Source of the DNA: Rheinheimera sp.
Lineage (GTDB): Bacteria > Pseudomonadota > Gammaproteobacteria > Enterobacterales > Alteromonadaceae
Length of the DNA: 64,000 nt
Assembly (NCBI RefSeq): GCF_030690345.1
Contig: NZ_JAUYGV010000001.1
Span: 248,001-312,000, forward strand
Reading direction: 5' to 3'
This document shows positions 28,377 to 37,825 of the stretch, piece by piece. The notes beneath the pieces are model-generated. The model was not told where the DNA came from. It ran no database searches and saw nothing but the letters and a program-made list of their open reading frames with translations. The position numbers and the translations under genes were made by a program. Position 1 is the first letter of the stretch. The number at the start of each line of letters is the position of its first letter.

Positions 28377-29504
28377 TCAGCGCAGTTTATCTACCACCGC
28401 CAGCACGGCCGGCAGCATATCCTGACCCAGTTTCATTGAGCGGATATCAGACCAGCCATAGGCATCATCCGCCAGGTTGGCGTTATCTTTAAACGGCATT
28501 TCTACCGTATAAGCCAGACAGTTAAACTGCTCTCCCACCCAAGCCGTAGCGACGGTCATATTGGCTTGTCCCGGTGCGTCTAACTCATAACCAAATTCGG
28601 TCTGAAACTCCGGCGTTACCGCCAGCAAGGTTTGTTTAAACAGCGTTTCCAACTGTTGAATGCGCTCGTTATAGGAAGGCACGCCTTCGCTACCGGCAAC
28701 AAAGTTATACGGCAGGTTTTCATCACCGTGCATATCAAGGAACAGATCAACACCGGTTTCCAACATTTTTTGCCGCACCAGATACACTTCCGGGCTTTTA
28801 TCCAGCGACGGGTTCAGCCACTCGCGGTTTAAGTTCATGCCGGCAGCGTTAGTACGCAAATGGCCGCGTACCGAGCCATCCGGGTTCATATTCGGCACTA
28901 TGTAAAATACCGCTTTGTCCAGAAGTGCGCGCGCCACGCCGTCATCTTCGTCGAGCAGACGGTCCAGCAGGCCTTCTATTAACCACTCGGCCATGGTTTC
29001 ACCCGGATGCTGACGCGCAGTGATCCAGATTTTCTTTTTGCCTTCTTCCGGCTCACCGACAATTAGCAGGCTCATATCACGGCCGTCTAAGGTTTCGCCC
29101 AGCTCAACTAACTGACAGTTATAGTCAGACTGTGCCTGGTGCAGTAAATCCATATGCCGCTCGTAACTGTAAGGCGCAAAATAAGCAAAATACACCGAGT
29201 TAGCTTCAGGAAAATGCTTAATGGTTAAGGCTTTGCCATCAAAGCTGGTGTCAACACGAAACCAGGTTTGCCGATCATAAGACGCTACGGCCTGATAATC
29301 TTTCCAGCCATCCGGATAAGCCGAACCACCGGCGTTGGTGATGGTTAGCGTATGCAACTGGGCATGCTCAGTGCTTAAGCGAAAGTGAAACCACTGGTAA
29401 AAGTCGGATTGATTGTCTTTGCGGATGGCCAGTTGAATGTTGTCCGGAGAGTCGGCCTGTAATACTTCGATATTGCCGCTGTCAAAATTGCTGCTGATTT
29501 TCAT
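28377..29504 (-). CDS. M14 family carboxypeptidase, cytosolic CCP-like
   Basis: 375 residues in two parts: an N-terminal beta-sandwich (about 1-115, WFHFRLSTEHAQLHTLTITN) like the N-domain of cytosolic carboxypeptidases, and an M14 zinc peptidase domain. Zinc ligands are visible in ARQHPGETMAEW (HxxE near 165) and the later histidine in LDMHGDE near 255; the catalytic glutamate is in YTVEMPF near 340. No signal peptide, so cytosolic. Eukaryotic relatives remove glutamate tails; the bacterial substrate is unknown. The ATG giving MKISSNFDSG is chosen (GGAT upstream). Confidence 0.88.
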   Translation of the reverse strand: MKISSNFDSGNIEVLQADSPDNIQLAIRKDNQSDFYQWFHFRLSTEHAQLHTLTITNAGGSAYPDGWKDYQAVASYDRQTWFRVDTSFDGKALTIKHFPEANSVYFAYFAPYSYERHMDLLHQAQSDYNCQLVELGETLDGRDMSLLIVGEPEEGKKKIWITARQHPGETMAEWLIEGLLDRLLDEDDGVARALLDKAVFYIVPNMNPDGSVRGHLRTNAAGMNLNREWLNPSLDKSPEVYLVRQKMLETGVDLFLDMHGDENLPYNFVAGSEGVPSYNERIQQLETLFKQTLLAVTPEFQTEFGYELDAPGQANMTVATAWVGEQFNCLAYTVEMPFKDNANLADDAYGWSDIRSMKLGQDMLPAVLAVVDKLR

Positions 29505-29612
29505 AATCGGATCCATTAATTGAAACTGTGAAAAGACTAACATAAGCCGGCAGCTACGCAACCGCCGCCGGCCCTGAGATTATTAAAACGGATTCTAACA
29601 GGTTAGCGCTAA

Positions 29613-29641
29613 AGAAAAAGCCGCTTAAAAGCGGCTTTTCG
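29613..29641 (-). terminator. Terminator of the long gap gene
   Basis: AAGCCGCTT-TT-AAGCGGCTT stem followed on the minus strand by TTTTTC, a few bases beyond the gap stop. Confidence 0.9.
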
Positions 29642-29654
29642 GTAAAGTAACGTT

Positions 29655-31106
29655 TTAACGCGCTATCGGCAGTGTCGGGTACTTAATGCCGGCCATATCG
29701 TTCATTACGCGTATCACCTGGGTGCTGTAACCGAACTCGTTGTCATACCACACGTACAACACACAGCGATCGCCATCTACAATAGTGGCCTGCGAGTCGA
29801 CGACACCGGCGTAGCGTGAGCCGACCAAATCTGACGACACGATTTCGGTAGAAGCAGTAAAATCGATTTGATCCTGCAGCTCGGAGAACAGCGAGGTGCG
29901 CTGCAGAAAATCGTTCATCTCATCGCGGTTAGTTTCGCGGTTTAAGTTCAGTGACAAAATCGCCATAGATACATTTGGTGTCGGCACACGAATAGCATTA
30001 CCGGTTAACTTGCCTTTTAACTGCGGTAAGGCCTTGGCCACGGCGCTTGCCGCACCGGTAGAGGTTAGTACCATGTTCAGCGGTGCAGCACGACCACGGC
30101 GCTCGGCGCTGTGGAAGTTATCAATCAGGTTTTGATCGTTGGTGTACGAATGCACCGTTTCAACATGGCCGTTACGGATACCAAACTCATCTTCCAGCGC
30201 CTTTAATACCGGCGTAATGGCGTTGGTGGTGCAGCTGGCCGCGGAGACAATTTTGTGCTCCGGTAAAATCATATGCTGGTTTACACCGTAAACGATATTC
30301 GGCACGTCACCTTTGGCCGGCGCAGTTAATAATACTTTAGCCGAACCTGTGCTCTTAAAGTGAATGCTAAGCTCTTTGTCGTCTTTCCAAATACCGGTGT
30401 TATCTACCACCAGGGCATCTTGTATACCGTATTGGGTGTAATCAACCAGCTCCGGCGAATTGGCGTAAATCACTTTAATAAAGGTACCGTTGGCTTTAAT
30501 GCCCTGGTTCTCTTCATCAACGGTGATGCTGCCGTTAAAGGGGCCATGAATAGAATCGCGGCGCAGCAGGCTGGCACGTTTTTCCAGGTCACCTTTTTTA
30601 CCGCCGCGCACCACTATGGCACGTAAACGCAGTTTGCTGCTCGGGCCGGAGCGCTCCAGCATTAAGCGGGCTAACAAGCGGCCGATACGGCCAAAACCGT
30701 ACAGCACCACATCGACCGGCTTAACCTGATCTTCATGATCCAGCAGTTCGGCCAGTTCACGCGCTAAATACTGCTCCAGCTCAGTGCCGTTAGCAGCATT
30801 TTTATAAATATAGCCATATGCCAGCTTACCGATATCTACGCGGCCCGGGGCTAAATTCATTTTGCTTATCGCTTCGAGTACCGGAAAACTCTCGCGCAGG
30901 CGCAGTTTTTGTCCTTCAAACCGTTCGACACTTTTGTGGGCTTTAATAATGTCGATAGTGGTGGCATTAACCAGCGGACGACCATACACCACCACTTCAA
31001 TACCTTTGTTACGGTATAAGCGGCCGATAATTGGCTGCATGTTCTCGGCATATTCCTGGCGTTCCTGCCAGCTTTTCTGGTACTGCTCTGCGTGCGATAG
31101 GGTCAT
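29655..31106 (-). CDS. gap: Glyceraldehyde-3-phosphate dehydrogenase, long form
   Basis: 483 residues, about 150 more than classical GAPDH. The extra N-terminal region is helical (ERQEYAENMQPIIGRLYR). The Rossmann motif YGFGRIGRLLARL begins near 137; the catalytic cysteine is in SAASCTTN near 292 and the catalytic histidine in TVHSYTND near 320. This long GAPDH type occurs in marine gammaproteobacteria alongside a classical one, as here (second copy at 52252). Whether it works in glycolysis or gluconeogenesis cannot be read from sequence. Single gene with terminator. Confidence 0.92.
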   Translation of the reverse strand: MTLSHAEQYQKSWQERQEYAENMQPIIGRLYRNKGIEVVVYGRPLVNATTIDIIKAHKSVERFEGQKLRLRESFPVLEAISKMNLAPGRVDIGKLAYGYIYKNAANGTELEQYLARELAELLDHEDQVKPVDVVLYGFGRIGRLLARLMLERSGPSSKLRLRAIVVRGGKKGDLEKRASLLRRDSIHGPFNGSITVDEENQGIKANGTFIKVIYANSPELVDYTQYGIQDALVVDNTGIWKDDKELSIHFKSTGSAKVLLTAPAKGDVPNIVYGVNQHMILPEHKIVSAASCTTNAITPVLKALEDEFGIRNGHVETVHSYTNDQNLIDNFHSAERRGRAAPLNMVLTSTGAASAVAKALPQLKGKLTGNAIRVPTPNVSMAILSLNLNRETNRDEMNDFLQRTSLFSELQDQIDFTASTEIVSSDLVGSRYAGVVDSQATIVDGDRCVLYVWYDNEFGYSTQVIRVMNDMAGIKYPTLPIAR

Positions 31107-31234
31107 GTGTAGAGGCCTTTTACTTCAGTAAGATGAATTAATCGGTGATGCCAAAGCACGGTCTGCGCCGCTGATGCTCCAACGGCGCGTATTGTAATAG
31201 AAGTTGAAAGCCTACGACAACAGTTACAACAATT

Positions 31235-31645
31235 TTATTCTGCGCTATCACTAAAGCTTAACGACACTGAATTTACGCAGTAGCGCTGGCCGGTGGGCGC
31301 CGGGCCATCGTCAAACACATGGCCCAGGTGTGCATCGCAGTTGGCGCAGAGAATTTCAGTGCGTGTCATGCCATGGCTGTTGTCTTTTTGATATTTTACC
31401 CGGCCCTCTACCGCCTGATAAAAGCTGGGCCAGCCGCAACCGGCATCAAACTTGGTGTTTGAGCTAAACAGCTCTGCCCCACAACATACACAATGATAAG
31501 TACCGGCTTGTTCATTATGCAGCAAGTCGCCGCTAAACGGATGCTCTGTGCCCTTAAGCCGCGTGACACGGTATTGCTCGTCGGTTAAGCGCTCACGCCA
31601 TTGTTGTTCGGTAAGCTGCCCGGTAACTTGTTCGGTTGATTTCAT
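31235..31645 (-). CDS. msrB: Peptide methionine (R)-S-oxide reductase
   Basis: Repairs methionine-R-sulfoxide in oxidised proteins, in the cytosol. 136 residues. Two CxxC pairs bind structural zinc (CVCC region near 53 and CANC near 100); GCGWPSF is the family signature near 69; the catalytic cysteine is in RYCVNS near 123. Its ATG overlaps the stop of the upstream WYL regulator (TAATG), so the two are translationally coupled. Confidence 0.95.
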   Translation of the reverse strand: MKSTEQVTGQLTEQQWRERLTDEQYRVTRLKGTEHPFSGDLLHNEQAGTYHCVCCGAELFSSNTKFDAGCGWPSFYQAVEGRVKYQKDNSHGMTRTEILCANCDAHLGHVFDDGPAPTGQRYCVNSVSLSFSDSAE

Positions 31646-32340
31646 TACGATGCTCCCTGATGTTGATGTTTCATCTCAAGCCGCCATTCGCGGGTGAGTT
31701 GCATACGCCGGCGCGGATAAGACTCTTTTGCTACGACAAGCTGGCCAATCCGGTCCAACCGGAAGTGACGAAATTCGTTACGCAGTTCGCACCAGGCTAC
31801 CAGCATACGGCTGCGGTCGAAAAACGCCAGCATAATAGGCCACACCATGCGCTCACTGGCGGTGCCGTCTTCCCGGATATAGCTGATTTGCAACCGGCGC
31901 TCACGGCGGATGGCTTCACGCACCTGGCGTAAAAACGCCGCCCCTTTGTCATCGCGGGTCGGAAAGGCCAGCAAACCTATATCATGGATCCGGTCACGTA
32001 AATCTGTTGGTGCCGAGGCAGCCACTTTTGCCAGCACATTGCGCGCAGCCGTAACTAACTCGTCATCGCCCTGTCCCTCAACCCAGCGCAAGCCCAGGGC
32101 CAAGGCTTCCAGCTCGGCTTCGTCAAACATCAGTGGCGGCAGAAAAAAGCCGCTTTTGAGGATATAACCAATACCGGCTTCACCGTCGATGCCCGCCCCG
32201 AGGGTGATCAGCGTTTGAATATCGCGGTACACCGTGCGTACCGACACCTGTAATTGCTCTGCCAATACTGCTGCCGTTACCGGATGCCGGTAATGCCGCA
32301 ACTTGTCCATTAAACGAAATAACCGCGCTGTTTTATCCAT
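31645..32340 (-). CDS. YafY-type transcriptional regulator (HTH + WYL)
   Basis: 231 residues from the ATG giving [12 protein letters not shown]. An N-terminal HTH_11 winged helix ([23 protein letters not shown], about residues 20-42) precedes a C-terminal WYL ligand-sensing domain (about 130-215, LQISYIRED). Deor-like WYL regulators respond to nucleic-acid or metabolite ligands. It is coupled to msrB and divergent from phoD, so either may be a target; no operator is recognisable. Confidence 0.85.
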   Translation of the reverse strand: MDKTARLFRLMDKLRHYRHPVTAAVLAEQLQVSVRTVYRDIQTLITLGAGIDGEAGIGYILKSGFFLPPLMFDEAELEALALGLRWVEGQGDDELVTAARNVLAKVAASAPTDLRDRIHDIGLLAFPTRDDKGAAFLRQVREAIRRERRLQISYIREDGTASERMVWPIMLAFFDRSRMLVAWCELRNEFRHFRLDRIGQLVVAKESYPRRRMQLTREWRLEMKHQHQGAS

Positions 32341-32510
32341 AGTACTTACTGTTCTACCGGGGCCTGTGCTGCAGTTTACCTCAAGCTGCTGACAAAGTGT
32401 GTCAGCAGGCTTTTTTTCCAACCCACACTGTAACACTATGATTATTATTTATTCACACAACCGTCATATAGATTTGGTTAGCTGGCGCCGGATATTTCAG
32501 GAGTATAATA

Positions 32511-34289
32511 ATGCCAACCCTTACCCGACGTGATTTTATTAAAGCCTCCGCTGCCGGTTTTGGCAGCGTGGTGATTTCAACCAGCCTGTTGGGCTGCAGC
32601 AGTGACACCCGCGCGCCACAGCCGCTGCCGTACCGCGTGCAGTTTTTGCATGGCGTTGCCAGTGGCGACCCTACCAATGATGCGTTAGTTCTCTGGATCA
32701 GGCTCAGCGCCGATGCCGCTCAGGTGCCGGTGCAGTGGCAGGTGGCGACAGACGCCGGTTTTACCAACCTGATTCGCAGTGGCGACAGCCAAACCTCGGC
32801 AGACAGCGACTACACCGTAAAAATAGACGTGCGTGACCTTAACGCCGGCACAGTGTATTTTTACCGCTTTATCGCCGGTACTGTTATCTCGCCGGTTGGC
32901 CGCGGTAAAACCCTGCCGCAAGGCGATGTCAGCTCCGTGAAACTGGCGGTGTTCTCCTGCTCCAATTATCCGGCCGGTTACTTTCATGTTTATGCTAAAG
33001 CCGCAGAAATCACCGATTTAGACGCGGCCATTCACCTTGGCGATTATATTTATGAATACGGCGCCGACGGCTATGCCTCTGAAGATGCAGTGGCGCTTAA
33101 TCGCGTAGTAAAGCCGGACAGAGAAATACTCAGCCTGGCCGACTACCGCCAACGTTATGCGCAGTACCGCACCGATACGCAACTGCAGCAAATTCATGCA
33201 GCTGCACCCTTTATTGCGGTGTGGGATGACCATGAAATTACTAATGACACCTGGCGCGAAGGCGCCGAAAACCATCAAAGCGATGAGGGCGACTTCACCG
33301 CGCGCAAATTGGCGGCGTTACAGGCCTATTTTGAATGGATGCCGATTCGCCCTGTCAGCAGTACCGATCAGGAAACCATTTACCGCCAGTTCCGCTTTGG
33401 TTCTCTGGTCGACTTGTTAATGCTGGACACCCGCATTATCGGCCGCGACGAACAACTGGCCTATGGCAACTATATTGACCCGGTAAGCGGCCAGTTAGAT
33501 GCCGCCCGTTTTAGCAGTGATTTAGGCCAGGCCAACCGCACCCTGCTTGGTGCTGAACAACTGCAATGGCTGCTGGATAAACTGCAACAGTCAGACGCCA
33601 AATGGCAGGTACTGGGACAACAGGTATTAATGGGCCGCATGCAACTACCTGCCGCCATAGCATTGCAACAACTGAGTATTAATGACTTTGCCGAATTGGC
33701 AGCCTTAGCCCAATTGGCGGCCCGGGCACAAGCCGGCGACCCGACGCTGACCACCAATGAACTGGCCTACCTACAGGCCAACCAGCAACGGTTAACGCCG
33801 GAAGTTATCGCGTTGCTGCAGTTGCCGGCGATCCCTTATAACCTCGATGCCTGGGATGGGTATCCGGCCGAGCGCGAACAAATTCTTGCCCAAGCTGCGG
33901 CACAGGGTAAAAAGTTGCTGGTACTGGCCGGTGATACCCATAACAGCTGGGCCAGCCATCTGGATCTTAGCGATGGCACAGCAGTTGGCGTTGAGCTGGC
34001 TACCTCGTCGGTAACCTCGCCCGGGCTTGAGCAGTATATTAATCTGGCTGACAGAGCTGCCGCCGCAGCCACGGAAGCCGGCTTAGTGCAGTTAGTACCG
34101 GCGCTGCAATACGCTAATTTGTACGACAGAGGCTTTATGCTGTTAACCTTTAGCCCAACAGAGCTGCAGTGTGACTGGTTTTATGTTGACGGCATTAAAC
34201 ACAGCACGGCAGCGCTGTTACCGCAGCGCCAGCAACGGGCCACAGTCGCCTTTGCCGACTCCGCGCCAAGGTTAACCTTAGGTAATTAA
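32511..34289 (+). CDS. phoD: PhoD-family alkaline phosphatase / phosphodiesterase, Tat-exported lipoprotein
   Basis: 592 residues. The signal has a twin-arginine motif (TRRDFIKAS, residues 5-13) and ends in LLGC, so the protein is exported folded and probably lipidated at Cys29. Metal-ligand segments of the PhoD fold are visible: VFSCSNY near 148, HLGDYIYEYG near 174, WDDHEITND near 238 and LAGDTHNSW near 472. PhoD hydrolyses phosphate mono- and diesters outside the inner membrane, usually using Ca and Fe. AGGAG precedes the ATG. The upstream gap has one CCGTCAT near 32461, only a weak hint of a PhoB half-site. A terminator follows. Confidence 0.9.
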   Translation: MPTLTRRDFIKASAAGFGSVVISTSLLGCSSDTRAPQPLPYRVQFLHGVASGDPTNDALVLWIRLSADAAQVPVQWQVATDAGFTNLIRSGDSQTSADSDYTVKIDVRDLNAGTVYFYRFIAGTVISPVGRGKTLPQGDVSSVKLAVFSCSNYPAGYFHVYAKAAEITDLDAAIHLGDYIYEYGADGYASEDAVALNRVVKPDREILSLADYRQRYAQYRTDTQLQQIHAAAPFIAVWDDHEITNDTWREGAENHQSDEGDFTARKLAALQAYFEWMPIRPVSSTDQETIYRQFRFGSLVDLLMLDTRIIGRDEQLAYGNYIDPVSGQLDAARFSSDLGQANRTLLGAEQLQWLLDKLQQSDAKWQVLGQQVLMGRMQLPAAIALQQLSINDFAELAALAQLAARAQAGDPTLTTNELAYLQANQQRLTPEVIALLQLPAIPYNLDAWDGYPAEREQILAQAAAQGKKLLVLAGDTHNSWASHLDLSDGTAVGVELATSSVTSPGLEQYINLADRAAAAATEAGLVQLVPALQYANLYDRGFMLLTFSPTELQCDWFYVDGIKHSTAALLPQRQQRATVAFADSAPRLTLGN

Positions 34290-34303
34290 AGGTACAAAAA
34301 CAC

Positions 34304-34334
34304 ACAAGCCGGTAATAAATACCGGCTTGTTTAA
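34304..34334 (+). terminator. Terminator of phoD
   Basis: ACAAGCCGGTA-ATAAA-TACCGGCTTGT stem then TTTAA, 14 bases behind the phoD stop. The convergent gene at 34352 may share it. Confidence 0.85.
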
Positions 34335-34351
34335 TGCTGTTGCGCTAAGAT

Positions 34352-34870
34352 TTAATCGGCAAACAATTTAGCGATAGTACGATGATAATTGCTGGCTTTG
34401 GCCGCGTTATCATTTTGCAGCGTAGCCATGATTTGCCGGATTTGTGCGTCGCTGTCGGCCAATACAAAGCTGTAGCCGCCGGTGTTTGAGGTGCGGATAC
34501 TCATACTCAGTTGAATAGTGCCGTCATTGCTGCGGATAAAATTCAGGCTGTCGCGTACCGGAAAACGCTCTAAGCTGTAGTAAAAAAATTGCAGCGCAAA
34601 TTCTAACTGCTGAAAAGAGGTAGGGAAATCTTTGCGTACGCTAAGGTAATCACTAAAGGCACGTGATACCTGCTCACGGTCGGCAAATTGGTTGCCGGCT
34701 GGCGCGCTTACGCCACTAAAATGCAGGCGGCAATGGCCGGGTGCTTTTTGTTCTATCATGCGCCAGCAGAGTTTATTTTGTTCAGTATTAAAACTGATAC
34801 CGGTTTTTGCTAACAGCGGTAATGATATTAAACTGACGCACAGCAGCAGGATCCATCGCATTGTTATCAT
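34352..34870 (-). CDS. Secreted protein of unknown function
   Basis: 172 residues with a clear signal peptide (WILLLCVSLISLPLLA, cleavage about residue 21). The mature part has two cysteines (CWRMIE... GHCRLHF) near 35 and 48 that could pair, and a helical C-terminus. A good ribosome site (GGAGATG) supports the first ATG. I do not recognise the family. Confidence 0.65.
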   Translation of the reverse strand: MITMRWILLLCVSLISLPLLAKTGISFNTEQNKLCWRMIEQKAPGHCRLHFSGVSAPAGNQFADREQVSRAFSDYLSVRKDFPTSFQQLEFALQFFYYSLERFPVRDSLNFIRSNDGTIQLSMSIRTSNTGGYSFVLADSDAQIRQIMATLQNDNAAKASNYHRTIAKLFAD

Positions 34871-35085
34871 TTTGCATCTCCATGACAGCAGTATTACTAC
34901 CTTAACAACTTTAATACTCAGTGAGTAGTTCTTTTATAGCTGCTAATTTAGTTGTATGCAATTGATCCTGATGTCAATAGCGAAACTTACTGCCCACGGC
35001 AGTAAGTTAGATCAAGGCTTTAAGTTGTAATCAAAATCATAATAATGTTGGCCGTTTTCTATGCTGATAGCCATTTTGCCGCTCT

Positions 35086-35874
35086 CTAAGTGCCGGCGGC
35101 CCTTGTTGGCAGCGTTGCTACCGGAATAACAGCCGCATCCTTGAGCACCTGTCGCTGAGTCAGATAAGGCAACAGAATGTCGGTTTCTTTTTTTACCACA
35201 CCGTAGCATTCGCAGCTGAGTGCTTCAAGCCTGGCGCGATCCAACACTTTAATTAAACCGCGCGAATAAGATATAGCGCCCAATTGCTGCAATTTAGACG
35301 CGGCCTGAGTAACGCCTTCACGCCGCACTCCCAACATATTACCGATAAATTCCTGCGTCATGGTCAGATGATTATGCGACAACCGGTCCATCGACAGCAG
35401 TAACCAGCGACACAGCTGCTGATCTATCGAATGGTGCCGGTTGCACACCGCTGTTTGTGCCATCTGCGTGATCAGCGCCTGGGTATAACGCAACATCAGT
35501 AGCAGCAACTGGCCGTGACGGTTAAACTCTTCTTTCACCAGATGCCTGGGCAGGCGGTAAGCGAAACCGGCACTTTGCACCAAAGATCGGCTGGGTGTGC
35601 TCTCGCCGCCCATAAATAACGAAATGCCGAGTAAGCCCTCATTACCCACCACCAAAATTGCTGTCGAGGCGCCGTTTTCCATCATATATTGCAAGGACAC
35701 TATAGAGTCGGTGGGAAAATACACGTGTGCCATAGCGCGGCCGGACTCGTACATTAAGGCCCGCAGCGGCAGCGGCACCAATTCCAAATGCGGAAACAGC
35801 CGTGCCTGCACCTCCGGCGACAATGCTGCCAACAGATGATTCTGCTGCGGATGCGGTTGGGGTTTTACTGACAT
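35086..35874 (-). CDS. Crp/Fnr-family transcriptional regulator
   Basis: 262 residues: a cyclic-nucleotide-binding-type beta-roll (about 30-140, with SIVSLQYMMENG and GNEGLLGISLFMGG) and a C-terminal HTH (EFIGNMLGVRREGVTQAASKL near 185-205). It lacks the N-terminal cysteine cluster of FNR and the cAMP-contact RxS set of Crp, so the ligand is unknown. The family with this MLGVRREGVT recognition helix is common in environmental proteobacteria. Good ribosome site (GAGG). Monocistronic. Confidence 0.85.
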   Translation of the reverse strand: MSVKPQPHPQQNHLLAALSPEVQARLFPHLELVPLPLRALMYESGRAMAHVYFPTDSIVSLQYMMENGASTAILVVGNEGLLGISLFMGGESTPSRSLVQSAGFAYRLPRHLVKEEFNRHGQLLLLMLRYTQALITQMAQTAVCNRHHSIDQQLCRWLLLSMDRLSHNHLTMTQEFIGNMLGVRREGVTQAASKLQQLGAISYSRGLIKVLDRARLEALSCECYGVVKKETDILLPYLTQRQVLKDAAVIPVATLPTRAAGT

Positions 35875-36048
35875 ACAAATCCTCGCTACATTGGCGTATT
35901 GATCACGAACCGGCTAAGGCTAACGTCAGCTGAGCATACACCCTACCCGGCACGGTTTCGGTGCGGTAGCGCGCAAGCATAGTGTTGTGGTACTTGATAT
36001 GAACTTAAGTTGTTAACATAACACAATAAAGCGACCGGGCTGCTAATT

Positions 36049-36456
36049 TCAGCTGCGGCCGGGTTCAAAGCTATCATAGCGCGGCAAGTTAGCGTCTAAA
36101 TCTTCCCAATTGGCTTTGGAGCTGTAAAAGTTATGTGATAGCGGCCGCTCGCTGATATCGCTGTTTAAGATGCCCAGCCGGATGCGGATACGCGCTGGGT
36201 CGTCTGCATTACTGCTGTATACCGGCGAGCCGCAGTTACGGCAAAAATGCCGCAGCCGGCCGGGTTTAAAGGAAAATTGGCTTAAGCTTGCTGCGCCTTT
36301 TACTACTGCAAAATCTGTGCTTTGTACAAAGCCGTTGGTGGCAAAAGCCGTACCACTGGATTTACGGCACAGCGAACAGTGGCAATGAATAATACTGCTG
36401 ATTGGCCCGTTAATTTCAACTGCGACTTCACCACATAGACAGGCGCCCTTGTACAT
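36049..36456 (-). CDS. GFA / CENP-V family zinc protein
   Basis: 135 residues with the family's cysteine pattern: CLCGEV near 7, HCHCSLCRKSSGTAF near 24-38, and CRNCGSPVYSS near 73. These bind zinc in the glutathione-dependent formaldehyde-activating (GFA) fold. Most family members have no proven substrate, so the formaldehyde role should not be assumed. GGGAG precedes the ATG. Cytosolic. Confidence 0.88.
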   Translation of the reverse strand: MYKGACLCGEVAVEINGPISSIIHCHCSLCRKSSGTAFATNGFVQSTDFAVVKGAASLSQFSFKPGRLRHFCRNCGSPVYSSNADDPARIRIRLGILNSDISERPLSHNFYSSKANWEDLDANLPRYDSFEPGRS

Positions 36457-36489
36457 ATTTACTCCCTTATAAAGTACTGAATGAGTTTG

Positions 36490-36819
36490 TTAAAGTAAGC
36501 TGAAATTCAAAGCGCCATTTACGCTGTCTCTGAGCGCATCCATCGCCGCGTTTATCGCTTGCTCCACCGCCACACGGCTTAGCCCGGTAACCGTAAGCAA
36601 CACGGTGCGTGTGGCATTGCGCTGGATCTGATGATGCAGCCTGGCTTGCTGCGGGGTAATTTCGCCGGCCAGTTGTAAGCGCTCTATCATCACCAGGTTT
36701 TCAGCCAGCTTTTTGGCCTCCACAGCGGCATAGTCTTTAATGTCGGGCCATTTATCCGACAGTTCACTGTTAAACGCCTGCAGCATAGTAGCGCTGAGTT
36801 CTGCCACATTTAAGCTCAT
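36490..36819 (-). CDS. Hypothetical helical protein
   Basis: 109 residues, entirely helical by composition (AAVEAKKLAENLVMIERLQ, QARLHHQIQRNA), ending with a small-residue segment (RVAVEQAINAAMDALRD). No signal. AAGGA is well placed before the ATG. It lies 22 bases behind a lipoprotein gene on the same strand, so probably one operon. Family not recognised. Confidence 0.6.
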   Translation of the reverse strand: MSLNVAELSATMLQAFNSELSDKWPDIKDYAAVEAKKLAENLVMIERLQLAGEITPQQARLHHQIQRNATRTVLLTVTGLSRVAVEQAINAAMDALRDSVNGALNFSLL

Positions 36820-36841
36820 GCTATTTCCTTAATCTAACCGG

Positions 36842-37303
36842 TTATTGGCCGCGCTTTTTCGCCAGTTCAAGTTTTAAAATGGCGGTGATACTGCTGTCAA
36901 AGCTGCTGCGCAGGTTATCTACCTGGCTTGGCGTAAAACAACCCAACTGATGCAACTGCTCCAAAGCAGTCAGGCTGTCTTGCAACAGCTCTACCTGCTC
37001 CACGGTTATCTCGTTATCAGCAATGGCTTTGCTTCGCACCGCTATGGCACTGAGATCGACTTTAGCCTGCTGATAAAACCCAATATGGTTGCTGTAACCA
37101 CACTCCGGCGATCCGGCCTGGCTTTGTACCGTGATAAAAAACAGCGTTACGTCTTTTTGCAGCGCCGTGACGGCATTGTCGGTTTTTTCATCATAGCTGC
37201 TAATCAGCTTTACCGTGCAGCCGGATAGCAGCAATAGCAACGCCAATACGGCATATACATATGGCTTGGCCGCACAAAGCCCGTTCTGCTTAAGTAAAGT
37301 CAC
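36842..37303 (-). CDS. Putative lipoprotein
   Basis: 153 residues with a lipoprotein signal ending LLLLLSGC (lipidation near Cys29), then a helical mature part with two further cysteines. The start is GTG with GGAG 7 bases ahead. Forms a two-gene unit with the helical protein downstream. Function unknown. Confidence 0.65.
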   Translation of the reverse strand: MTLLKQNGLCAAKPYVYAVLALLLLLSGCTVKLISSYDEKTDNAVTALQKDVTLFFITVQSQAGSPECGYSNHIGFYQQAKVDLSAIAVRSKAIADNEITVEQVELLQDSLTALEQLHQLGCFTPSQVDNLRSSFDSSITAILKLELAKKRGQ

Positions 37304-37353
37304 ATTAGTCTCCGTTAGTAGCCTTACATTTGCCTGCTGGTGTAAAAAACCTT

Positions 37354-37791
37354 TTATAGCGTAATTAGCGCCAGCATATCTTCGCCTTCATCATCCAGCC
37401 CTTGCTCAATAAAACCAAAGCTGCTGTAAAAGCTTTTAGCTACCGGGTTTTGCGGGTTGTAGCAAATTTCAATCTGTTTAATATCAGCATCTTGCTTGAT
37501 TTCTGCTAACGCCAGCGCCATAGCCTCGCGGCCAATACCTTGTTGCTGATGTTGTTTATCAACCATAAAACGCCAGATAGATATAAGCTCCGGCGTTTCT
37601 TTTACCCACATAAAAAATCCCACCGGCTGCTCTGCCTGGTAAATGGCCCTGCAGCTGTGGCCTTCGTTATAAGCAGCCTCCACCAAAGACCACATATTGC
37701 AAGCTACGTAAGGCTCTTGCTCAGTGGTAACCTCAAGCTCACACACCGCTTCATAGTTTTGCCGGTTTACTTCACGCAACGAAATGCTCAC
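37354..37791 (-). CDS. GNAT-family N-acetyltransferase
   Basis: 145 residues from a GTG start chosen because AAGGAGTAATA directly precedes it; a TTG eight codons earlier has no such site. The acetyl-CoA signature is QQQGIGREAM (Q/RxxGxG/A) near 88-97, followed by NPVAKSFYSSFGF near 117. The pattern resembles spermine/spermidine-type GNATs, but the substrate cannot be told from sequence. Single gene. Confidence 0.85.
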   Translation of the reverse strand: MSISLREVNRQNYEAVCELEVTTEQEPYVACNMWSLVEAAYNEGHSCRAIYQAEQPVGFFMWVKETPELISIWRFMVDKQHQQQGIGREAMALALAEIKQDADIKQIEICYNPQNPVAKSFYSSFGFIEQGLDDEGEDMLALITL

Positions 37792-37825
37792 TATTACTCC
37801 TTGTAAAATAGACAATATCCATTAA

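Noticed and set aside
32440..32480. Possible PhoB box upstream of phoD
   Set aside because: Only one half-site (CCGTCAT) is convincing; the expected second half 11 bases away matches poorly.
35012..35209. Open frame downstream of and overlapping the Crp/Fnr regulator gene
   Set aside because: Out of frame with the regulator, no ribosome site, composition not protein-like except for the last 20 residues.
35990..36015. Possible FNR box and AACTTAAGTT palindrome upstream of the Crp/Fnr-like gene
   Set aside because: Only the TTGAT half matches; the second half does not, and the palindrome is short.
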